Shown here: positions 33,924-41,013 of the stretch, piece after piece | Layout: each line of letters starts with the position of its first letter | Position numbering within the stretch: the stretch's first letter is position 1 | Origin: Methylomonas rosea | Lineage (GTDB): Bacteria > Pseudomonadota > Gammaproteobacteria > Methylococcales > Methylomonadaceae | Direction: 5' to 3' | NCBI RefSeq assembly: GCF_024505055.1 | Contig: NZ_JANIBL010000046.1 | Coordinates: 1 to 41,013, forward strand | Length of the DNA: 41,013 nucleotides | Notes under the pieces: generated by a model | What the model was told of the DNA's origin: nothing | What the model saw: only the letters and a program-made list of their open reading frames with translations | The model's database searches: none | Translations under genes and position numbers: made by a program

Positions 33924-36099
33924 ACTTATTTCCTTCGATATTGGGTAGCTCGAACACCAGTGCGGTGCCGCTCTGCGCCGTACTTTCAATCCAAATTTTG
34001 CCGCCGCAACTGTCAACGATGCGGCGGGCAATAGACAAGCCGATGCCTGTGCCGGCCTCGCTATTGCGGTAGTTTAGGCGCTCGAAGATTTCGAAAACGC
34101 GGTGCCGATATTCCGCACGAATTCCAGAGCCATTATCGCGGACATGATAACGACTTACGTTCTGTTCCGATACGCCACCAATCTCAATTTTTAAGGCTAG
34201 ATCCGGATCAGCCGGGCGGCCATGGATCAGCGCATTGTCCAGAAACAGGCTGAACAGCTCGATTAACCGCGGGAGATCAATGTAGGCATCGGGTAAGCGA
34301 CTGACGGTGACGGTGGCCCCCACTGCGGCGATTTTGTCGGCAAAGTTGCGCAAAACCGTCTTCACCGCTGTTTCGGCAGACGCCGCGCTGATTTTGTCGC
34401 GGGCTTGATCGGCGGTTATGTACAGTTGAATGTCGCGCACCAGACTCAGTAAGCGCTGGGCGTCTTGTTCCAGATAGCATAGGCTGGCGTTGACGTCTTC
34501 GTCAGCCAATACCTGCGGGTAGGCGCTGAGCGAACTGCGCAGACGCTGGGTAAAACTGGTGAAGCGGCGAGTCGGTTCCATCAAGTGATGAGCGGATATT
34601 TCCGCGAAACGGCTCAGGTCGGCGTTGCTGGTTTCCAGAGCCATGCGGATTTGTCGAGGTTCGGTAATGTCGATACAGGAGCCGATATAGCCGACAAATT
34701 CGCCATTGACATCGTAACGCGGGATACCGGTATCGAGCACCCAACGGTATATACCGTCGTGGCGTTTTAGGCGATGTTCTATGCTAAAGGGCAGCTGCCG
34801 ATCAAAGCAATGGCTGTAATGCTCGCGGCAGACATCGCTATCGTCGGGGTGCAGGCCCGCTGTCCAATTTTCGCCTTGCTCTTGGTCGATGCTATTTCCG
34901 GTAAAATCCAACCAGACTTTATTAAACCAGTAGTAGCGCTTGGCTGTGTCCGAGAGCCAAATCATCACCGGCGCCGAGTCCGCCATCGCTCGGAACCGGC
35001 TTTCGCTCTCGCGCAATTCGGCGGTCATGTTTTGTGCCAGGGCCATCGCCCGGCTGCGGCTGTTCACCAACTGCCAGGTCAGCAGACTTAACAGCAGGCT
35101 CAGGCTTACGCTGCTGCCGGCGATAATGGCTGGCTTGTCTTGATCGACCCGCGCTTGAAAATTCGGTTCGGCATGAATCAATAAGGTCCACGGGTGGCAA
35201 GCCAAAACAATCTGTTGCTTGGAGGTCAATAGCGGTTGAATGTTTGCCGGCGGTGCCGAGCCGTACATGCGGCTTTCTTCGTCTAATGTTTCGCCGTCGA
35301 ATATTTCCAATCCCAAATCGCTTTCTTGTTCGCCGCCAATGCCGGCCATTAAGTCCTTGGTCCGGAATGGCGCGTAAACCCAACCCAATAGGTTGGCGCG
35401 GCGCTGCTCCAGCGTGTCGTGCGGCACGTCTTTTTTATATACCGGCAAATACATTAAAAAGCCGGCTTGCACGTCTTGTTCGGTTTCCTGTAGTAACTTA
35501 ACTTTTCCGGTAACACCCAGGCTGTTGTTATCGCGGGCATAGCTTAATGCCCGGTTGCGGGTGGGTTCGGAGAACATGTCGTAACTGAAGGCGCGCAGAT
35601 TACGGCCGGAAAACGGTTCCAGATAGATAATCGAGGTGTAAAAATCCCGCTCGCCGATAGGATGGATGTCGTAATCGGTGAAGCCTTGTTTGCGCAGCTC
35701 GGCAACATGCCGGTCTTTCTCGGTTTTAGGAATCCACAGCGAAAAGCCCACGCCCTGGATGCCGGGAAAACGTTGGTCGAGGTTGAGCGCGGAGACATAT
35801 TCCTTATATTCGTTGCGTTGCACTAGCCCTGAGGCCGCAAATAAGCCTCTGGCGCCGTATAACATTTGCTCGTAAGTGACCAGCCGTTGCTCGATACTTT
35901 GCACCAATTGCCGGACGCGGAAATCGAAATAGAGCCGGCGTTCGTGTTCCAAGTCCTGAGCCGCAATCCGCCATGCCTCGTAGCTGGTCAGCAATGTAAT
36001 TGACAAGACTGCTGCCGTCAGCCAGTGACTGTAATACCGTGGTTTGGTCAAGCTTGGGCGTGGGGGGGCGTCAACCGAGATTTTGTGGTTATTATTCAT
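33913..36099 (-). CDS. CHASE-PAS sensor histidine kinase
   Basis: This 728-residue membrane kinase has a transmembrane helix at about 25-43, a periplasmic CHASE sensor domain at about 70-270 (IQGVGFSLWIPKTEKDRHV; YLEPFSGRNLRAFSYDMFSEPTRN is the typical CHASE core), a second transmembrane helix at about 328-346, a PAS/PAC domain (about 363-485) and a kinase core. The H-box reads FAEISAHHLMEPTRRF, and the ATPase domain shows LFLDNALIHGR (N box), RDNGSGI (G1) and GTGIGLSIARRIV (G2). CHASE domains sense small extracellular ligands; the ligand is unknown. The ATG overlaps the stop of the upstream kinase as ATGA. Confidence 0.93.
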   Translation of the reverse strand: MNNNHKISVDAPPRPSLTKPRYYSHWLTAAVLSITLLTSYEAWRIAAQDLEHERRLYFDFRVRQLVQSIEQRLVTYEQMLYGARGLFAASGLVQRNEYKEYVSALNLDQRFPGIQGVGFSLWIPKTEKDRHVAELRKQGFTDYDIHPIGERDFYTSIIYLEPFSGRNLRAFSYDMFSEPTRNRALSYARDNNSLGVTGKVKLLQETEQDVQAGFLMYLPVYKKDVPHDTLEQRRANLLGWVYAPFRTKDLMAGIGGEQESDLGLEIFDGETLDEESRMYGSAPPANIQPLLTSKQQIVLACHPWTLLIHAEPNFQARVDQDKPAIIAGSSVSLSLLLSLLTWQLVNSRSRAMALAQNMTAELRESESRFRAMADSAPVMIWLSDTAKRYYWFNKVWLDFTGNSIDQEQGENWTAGLHPDDSDVCREHYSHCFDRQLPFSIEHRLKRHDGIYRWVLDTGIPRYDVNGEFVGYIGSCIDITEPRQIRMALETSNADLSRFAEISAHHLMEPTRRFTSFTQRLRSSLSAYPQVLADEDVNASLCYLEQDAQRLLSLVRDIQLYITADQARDKISAASAETAVKTVLRNFADKIAAVGATVTVSRLPDAYIDLPRLIELFSLFLDNALIHGRPADPDLALKIEIGGVSEQNVSRYHVRDNGSGIRAEYRHRVFEIFERLNYRNSEAGTGIGLSIARRIVDSCGGKIWIESTAQSGTALVFELPNIEGNKYDG

Positions 36100-38282
36100 G
36101 TCGGTTGGCTATCGCTTGTGGAGGTATAACCCAAGGGAATTTCAAAAGTAAAACATGAGCCCTGGCCTTCGCCGGCCGAATCCACCCAAATTTTGCCGTT
36201 GTGATGTTCGATTATGCGCCGGCACAAAGCCAGGCCCATGCCGGTGCCGTCAAAACGCTGGCGTGCTTGCAGGCGGCTGAAGAACTGAAACAGCCGCTCA
36301 AATTGTCCAGGGTCTATACCGATACCGTTGTCGCGCACGCTGAGCCGCCAAAAGCCGTCACTGACCTCGGAGTTAATGTCGATAATGGGAGCTTGGTATT
36401 CTTGGCGATAGTGCAGAGCATTGACCAGCAGGTTTTGCAGTAAGCGGCTCAATTCATCGCGGCTGGCATACAGGATGGGCCAATCGCCCTGACAATGGAT
36501 GTTGGCTTGGCATTGTGCCGCCAAGGGTTCGACGAACTGCAACACTTCATCGCGGACCGCATCGCTGGCAATCCAGGATTTTTGTTGAGTCTTGCGGCCG
36601 ACGCGCGAATACTCCAGCAGCGAGACGATCATTGCATCCATGCGCTTGGCGCCTTCCAGCGCAAAATTCAGATTTTGCCGCGCGTCTTCATCCAGCGATT
36701 CCCGGAGATTGCGCTCCAAAAACTGCAAATGGCCGGAGACCATGCGCAACGGTTGCCGCATGTCGTGGGAGACGCTGTAAGCGAACTGTTCCAGATCGAC
36801 ATTGGAGCGTAACAAGGCATCGTGGCTTTGTCGTAATTCCTGCTCGATCTGTTTATGCTTGTCGATATCGACATGCGTACCCAGCATGCGTTGCGGTTTG
36901 CCTTCCGGTGTGTGCGCCACCACCATGCCCTTGGCGAGTATCCACTTATGCCGGCCGTCCTTACAGCGCATGCGAAACTCCACCCAATACAATTTATTCT
37001 TGCCGTCGAAGTAGTCAGTCAGGGTTTGAAGCACCCGCTCAGTGTCGTCCGGATGCAGGCTGTCCCGCCAGGCTTCAAAAGTATTGGCGAATTCATCGGG
37101 CTCATAACCTATCATCGACTTCCAGCGCGGCGAGAAAAATACTTCGCCGCTGAGGATATCCCAATCCCATACGCCTTCGTCAGCGCCTTCCAGAGCAAAT
37201 TTCCAGCGATATTCGCTGTCCGCCAGCCGAATATTTTGTTCGCGGACTCTGCGCCGCTCCGCCGCCAGATAACGGTTCACCGAGAACAAGCTCAAGCTGA
37301 GCAACACCACCAGGAATACGCCGGCGCTGAGTGCCAGCACAGGTGTAGGGTAACGTTGCCAAATATCCGTCAACGTGAATAGCGGAACGGCGTCGAAGGG
37401 CTTGGCGCGCAAGTTCCGCAGTAATTGTTCCACCGAATTGTAATCGGCCGGAATGGTAAAGCCCTCAATCCCTGGAATACGGTCGGGGCCCATCAGTAAC
37501 AAAGTGCCGGCGACTTTTTTTGCCAGTTCGCGGTCTACGCTCGGCAAGGCTACAAACGGCCACTCCGGATAAAGTTGCGTCGATAACAGTGCGAAGGTCG
37601 CGGATGTCTGCATATTTAGGATTTTGATCCGCCCCAGGTCGAGCTGGCCTCTTGTGGCCAAATCCTCCAGAACACCACTGCGGATGAAGCCTATATCGGC
37701 TTGCCCGGACAATACGGCTTCCACTACCGCGTCGTGCGGCATACCCGTGAGTACCAATTGGGATGCCTTGACAATGTCTATGCCGGCTTGGGCGGCTTCG
37801 TAAGCTTGCATCTGGAAGCCGCCCAGGGAATCTTGACTCGTAGCGGCGATTTTTTTGCCGCGCAGGTCGCCGAGCGCGTTTAGATCCCGACGCTCGGCCA
37901 GCGCGAAGATCACACCGCCGAACATATCGTGGGAGCGGCCGTTCTCGTGCCTGACCAAAGTTGCCAGCGGCGCTGAAAAGCCATGTTGATAGCTGATATG
38001 AACATAGTGACCGGGATTGGTCAGCACAAAGTCCAAGTGTTTACTGTCCACGCCGGTTTCCAGTTCGTCGTAGTTCAAGGCTTCGACGATGAACTCGCGC
38101 TCCGGGATGGCTTGGTGCAAAACTTTGCTTAGCGCTTGCCATTGTTCCAGAGTTTGCGGCTTGGGCCGATAGGCCAGCACGCCGATGCGCACCGGCGCGT
38201 CGGCTGGAACCGCAAAACTGGCTAGCAGCCACCAGCTCAGTAGTAAAAATTTGCTTGATTTAAGCAAAGCGTTTTTAGTCAT
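36096..38282 (-). CDS. PhnD-like periplasmic-binding-domain sensor histidine kinase
   Basis: The 728-residue kinase carries a signal sequence (about 1-27, FLLLSWWLLASFAVPADA), a PhnD-type (PF12974) solute-binding domain in the periplasm (about 29-285; VRIGVLAYRPKPQTLEQWQ, DFVLTNPGHYV, GKKIAATSQDSLGGFQMQAYE, GQADIGFIRSGVLE), a transmembrane helix at about 310-332, a PAS/PAC domain (about 360-480; GADEGVWDWDILSGEVFFSP) and a kinase core with the H-box FAYSVSHDMRQPLRMV and the ATPase signatures LLVNALHYR, RDNGIGI and GTGMGLALCRRII. PhnD domains usually bind phosphonate, phosphite or similar anions, but as sensor parts they bind varied ligands. I chose 38282 for the signal peptide; 38345 and 38303 are alternative starts. 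Confidence 0.9.
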   Translation of the reverse strand: MTKNALLKSSKFLLLSWWLLASFAVPADAPVRIGVLAYRPKPQTLEQWQALSKVLHQAIPEREFIVEALNYDELETGVDSKHLDFVLTNPGHYVHISYQHGFSAPLATLVRHENGRSHDMFGGVIFALAERRDLNALGDLRGKKIAATSQDSLGGFQMQAYEAAQAGIDIVKASQLVLTGMPHDAVVEAVLSGQADIGFIRSGVLEDLATRGQLDLGRIKILNMQTSATFALLSTQLYPEWPFVALPSVDRELAKKVAGTLLLMGPDRIPGIEGFTIPADYNSVEQLLRNLRAKPFDAVPLFTLTDIWQRYPTPVLALSAGVFLVVLLSLSLFSVNRYLAAERRRVREQNIRLADSEYRWKFALEGADEGVWDWDILSGEVFFSPRWKSMIGYEPDEFANTFEAWRDSLHPDDTERVLQTLTDYFDGKNKLYWVEFRMRCKDGRHKWILAKGMVVAHTPEGKPQRMLGTHVDIDKHKQIEQELRQSHDALLRSNVDLEQFAYSVSHDMRQPLRMVSGHLQFLERNLRESLDEDARQNLNFALEGAKRMDAMIVSLLEYSRVGRKTQQKSWIASDAVRDEVLQFVEPLAAQCQANIHCQGDWPILYASRDELSRLLQNLLVNALHYRQEYQAPIIDINSEVSDGFWRLSVRDNGIGIDPGQFERLFQFFSRLQARQRFDGTGMGLALCRRIIEHHNGKIWVDSAGEGQGSCFTFEIPLGYTSTSDSQPT

Positions 38283-38329
38283 TGAAAAGTTGTTACCGCG
38301 CATAATCATAAAAGCCAATACTGAGCCGA

Positions 38330-40741
38330 TCAGTGCCCCAGGCACTCCCTGATGCTTAGCTGGGTCGCTTTACGCGCCGGCCAAAAAGCAGCTATCCAGG
38401 CCACGGTGAACACAATTATCAGCCAGTACAGAATAGCCCAGAAGTCGAAGCTGAAATCCAGTTGTATGCCAAGCATAGTTTGTCCGAGTTGTTTGGCTAG
38501 AGGTTCTGCGGCCAGATAAGCCACCGGAATACTCAGAAACCAGGCCATAACGCCATGCAATAAGCCTTCGAGTAAAAACATGCGGAACACTACTTTGGAG
38601 GGGGCGCCGATGGCACGCAATACGCCTATTTCGCGAATGCGCTGTAATACACTGATTGCCAAGGTGCCGGACAGACCGATGCCGCCGACTGCCGCAATCA
38701 TGCAGGCCAAGCCCAGCAAGGTGTTCAATACCGGTTTGAACTGGTTACGGGCAAATTGGCCTTGTTCGAGTTTGGCGAGTGTGGTGTAAACATCCAGTTG
38801 CACGCCCTGATCTTGAAAACGCTGCTGCAAGTTGCGCAGATAGTCGGCTTCCTGGTTCAGATCGGCCACCGGCATATCGAGTAATGCGAATGATGCCATA
38901 TCCCGGCTATGGGTAATCCGCCGTAAGGTTTCCAGCGGTGCATAAGCCGGTTCCACCGCATAGCTATTGCCCGCCAGCCAGCGATAGATGCCTACCACTT
39001 GCCATTTCTCGTGATCGGTCCCTAGCGCAACGTCCAGCCTGTCGCCCGCTCGGACACCGTTCAGCGCGGCGGTATCCGCACTCAGCACCAGCACGCGCTC
39101 GCCGGCGTCGCGGGCTTGCAACCAGCGTCCGGATTCAATCAGCGGTTGATAAATGCTCGAGTTTGCCGGCAGTGCCAGCATGTGCATGCCCAGGCTGCCT
39201 TTTTGCGGCAAGGCTAGGCCGTCCTTGGTTATTTGCATGCTGGATCGTTGCCAGAATTCGATATTTTCCGTGCCGGCCACCGCTGTGGCGATGTCGCGAA
39301 TTTTTTGTTCGGGCTGGTCGGTACTAAAACCCAGCCGCACGGCATAACGGCTGCGGGCCATTTCCCGGTCCAGCGTTAAGTCCAGCGAGGCTATCAAGCT
39401 GGTCAACACCAAAAACATCACGCCGGCAACGATCAGCACACTTTGCGTCAGCACCAGCCTGGCTTTGCGACGGAATAAATTCCCCAGCGCCGCGGCGAAT
39501 AAAGTCGGCAGAAAACGCGCCCCGAACTTTTCTATATACAGATCGAAACGGTTGTAGCCAAAATCCGCGCCCACGCCGTAACTGGCGATTGCCATGCGCA
39601 CCGTCAGCGCCGCGCCGCGCATAATCGGGACCAAACCCGCCAGTAAAGGTGCTAGCAAGCCGCCCAGCAGCATGTAGACAACGGCGGGCACCGAAACCGC
39701 AAATTCACCGCAGGCTATATTGAATAACGCCAACAACCGGCAAGAGCTGAAATAAGCGCCTGCCAGCGCCGGCGGCATGGCCAAGACTATCGCCAGCAAA
39801 GCCAGCAGCAGGATTTCCAGCAGATACAATTTGGCGATGGTTGTAGTTCTGCCACCCAGCGCTTTCATCACGCCGATCTGATCGGTTTGCTGGGTGATAT
39901 GGGCCGATACGGTGTTTAAAATCAATACGCTAGCCAGGGCTAACGAGACCAAGGCCATGATTTTCAGAACGCCGTTGATGCCGGCCAAAAACGGCCGGCC
40001 CCAATGTTGTTCCGGGTCTTGCAACAAGGTGACGTTGACGCCGATATGCTTAGCGGTCAGCAGGCTGCGAATCTGGCCGGCAACGCTGCGGGCGGTTTCG
40101 CTGCGGTAAGGATCGGCGATTTGCACCAATAATTGTCGGAAGCTGTGCGCCGCAATGCCGAATTGGGCGGCTTGGGCCGCGTCGGCAAAAAAATGCACCT
40201 GGCCGCCGAATTTGGGCGGTTTAACAAAGGGGTGACGGACAATACCGCCGATAGGCAGGGTTTGCGGGCCGTAGATGGTTTCGAATTCGATGTCGCCGCT
40301 TTGTATCCCGCTGGACAGGGCGGAGAGGTTTTCTATCGCTATTTGAGCCGCGCTCGGCCAATTACCGGATTGCAAAGCTGTTCTGTCGAAGAGTTGATTG
40401 TCGTAGTTGGGGCGGATTATTAGCGTACCCAGGCGCCAGTCGGTCTCGCCGGGTTGCCGGAAATGCACGCTCAGCGGCGTCATGGTATCGACGCCGGCCA
40501 CGCCGGGTACGGCTTTGACTTGCTCCAGCAAACCGATGTCGGCATCGTTCCGCAAAATCAGATTGATATGCGAGGGTTGCGATTGCCGATGCGCGGCATC
40601 CATTTTACTCAGCAATAAATCGATCATGCCGAATAATGTGCCGACACAACAGACGCCGGCTGCGATGCTGATAATAGCCAGGGCAGTGCGGCTTTTAGTC
40701 AGCCACAAGTCGGCCCAGACTTTGTACCAGAGCGTATTCAA
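38330..40741 (-). CDS. FtsX-type ABC transporter permease
   Basis: The 803-residue inner-membrane protein has the MacB/LolE-like layout twice over: an N-terminal helix ([22 protein letters not shown]), a large periplasmic domain (about 45-255), three or four helices forming the first FtsX domain (about 260-395; [30 protein letters not shown]), then another helix (about 430-455), a second periplasmic domain and a C-terminal FtsX domain (about 680-800; [20 protein letters not shown]). Such permeases move lipoproteins, lipids or peptides, or act as mechanotransmitters. The start is TTG at 40741, overlapping the ATPase TGA. It is coupled to the sensor genes downstream, which it overlaps or nearly touches. 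Confidence 0.9.
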   Translation of the reverse strand: MNTLWYKVWADLWLTKSRTALAIISIAAGVCCVGTLFGMIDLLLSKMDAAHRQSQPSHINLILRNDADIGLLEQVKAVPGVAGVDTMTPLSVHFRQPGETDWRLGTLIIRPNYDNQLFDRTALQSGNWPSAAQIAIENLSALSSGIQSGDIEFETIYGPQTLPIGGIVRHPFVKPPKFGGQVHFFADAAQAAQFGIAAHSFRQLLVQIADPYRSETARSVAGQIRSLLTAKHIGVNVTLLQDPEQHWGRPFLAGINGVLKIMALVSLALASVLILNTVSAHITQQTDQIGVMKALGGRTTTIAKLYLLEILLLALLAIVLAMPPALAGAYFSSCRLLALFNIACGEFAVSVPAVVYMLLGGLLAPLLAGLVPIMRGAALTVRMAIASYGVGADFGYNRFDLYIEKFGARFLPTLFAAALGNLFRRKARLVLTQSVLIVAGVMFLVLTSLIASLDLTLDREMARSRYAVRLGFSTDQPEQKIRDIATAVAGTENIEFWQRSSMQITKDGLALPQKGSLGMHMLALPANSSIYQPLIESGRWLQARDAGERVLVLSADTAALNGVRAGDRLDVALGTDHEKWQVVGIYRWLAGNSYAVEPAYAPLETLRRITHSRDMASFALLDMPVADLNQEADYLRNLQQRFQDQGVQLDVYTTLAKLEQGQFARNQFKPVLNTLLGLACMIAAVGGIGLSGTLAISVLQRIREIGVLRAIGAPSKVVFRMFLLEGLLHGVMAWFLSIPVAYLAAEPLAKQLGQTMLGIQLDFSFDFWAILYWLIIVFTVAWIAAFWPARKATQLSIRECLGH

Positions 40742-41013
40742 ATCAGGGTTACCGGCTTGCTGTCCGCATGGATACGTCCGGAACGGATTTCCAGTTTGCG
40801 GCTGGCGGCATCGGCCAGGGTCTCGTTGTGAGTGACCATTACCAGGGTTTTGCCTTGATCGCGCAGGTGCGCGAACAAATCGAACACCGAATCGGCAGTG
40901 GCAGCATCAAGATTGCCGGTGGGCTCGTCGGCGACGATCAGCGGCGGGTCGTTAGCCAAGGCGCGGGCAATTGCCGCCCGTTGCTGCTGGCCGCCGGAAA
41001 CTTGGCTGGGCAA
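40738..41013 (-). CDS. ABC transporter ATP-binding protein, C-terminal part (cut by right edge)
   Basis: Only the last 91 residues lie in the window; the Walker A half is beyond the right edge. Visible are the ABC signature [19 protein letters not shown], Walker [13 protein letters not shown] with its glutamate, the D-loop and the H-loop histidine in VMVTHN. The DEPTGNLD form and the short C-terminus are typical of the MacB/LolD/FtsE class that pairs with FtsX-type permeases. Its stop overlaps the permease start by 4 bases. Confidence 0.93.
   Translation of the reverse strand: MPSQVSGGQQQRAAIARALANDPPLIVADEPTGNLDAATADSVFDLFAHLRDQGKTLVMVTHNETLADAASRKLEIRSGRIHADSKPVTLI

Noticed and set aside
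36515..37153. Plus-strand frame of 212 codons opposite the PhnD-type kinase.
   Set aside because: Arg/Ala/Cys-rich antisense shadow without a ribosome-binding site; the minus strand codes for conserved kinase motifs throughout.

Overview
The window reads as a chromosome segment of a gammaproteobacterial methanotroph of the Methylomonas type. Three things point there: two tandem methylene-tetrahydromethanopterin dehydrogenase genes (mtdB family, the H4MPT-linked C1 oxidation route), a C30 carotenoid cluster in the order crtN-ald-crtNb as known from pink Methylomonas strains, and typical gammaproteobacterial core genes (suhB, trmJ, cysE, gacA/uvrY-like, proS, rof). No insertion sequence, prophage, CRISPR array, rRNA or tRNA gene was seen.

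Layout. 1-4.7 kb: a methyltransferase gene cut by the left edge, then cysE and trmJ on the minus strand, divergent from suhB and the two mtdB paralogues. 4.7-11 kb: a GacA/UvrY-like regulator, proS, rubredoxin, a DUF3422 membrane protein, a short unknown gene, and a TAT-exported MepK-like peptidase. 11-18 kb: an LdtD-like L,D-transpeptidase convergent with mepK, fructose-6-phosphate aldolase, a Rof-like Rho inhibitor, a DUF1624 membrane acyltransferase-like protein, a secreted protein of unknown function, a 36-codon gene behind a structured leader, and an RhlE-type RNA helicase. 18-25.3 kb: a minus-strand operon (DCC protein, SOUL lipoprotein, CbiX-like chelatase), a 1.2-kb gene-poor stretch holding very short genes, terminators and a cluster of DnaA-box-like sites, then ppgK, a molybdenum hydroxylase pair (iorA-iorB) and a 56-residue protein with an Asp-rich tail. 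25.3-31.2 kb: a RIO kinase and the carotenoid operon. 31.2-41 kb: an RRM-like protein, a MITE-like element, and a tightly overlapping minus-strand operon that runs from an FtsX-type ABC exporter through two sensor kinases to a receiver protein and a diguanylate cyclase.

How the parts work together. The mtdB pair serves formaldehyde oxidation, and fructose-6-phosphate aldolase and polyphosphate glucokinase touch sugar phosphates. LdtD and MepK make and cut 3-3 peptidoglycan cross-links. CrtN, Ald and CrtNb would desaturate a C30 precursor and oxidise its ends to aldehyde and acid. The last operon looks like a sensing module that ends in c-di-GMP synthesis.

The less expected content is in the gaps: several short genes with good ribosome-binding sites, two related intergenic elements each followed by a terminator-like hairpin, and the compact DnaA-box cluster. 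All functional statements come from reading translated sequence and recalling family motifs; no database search was run.
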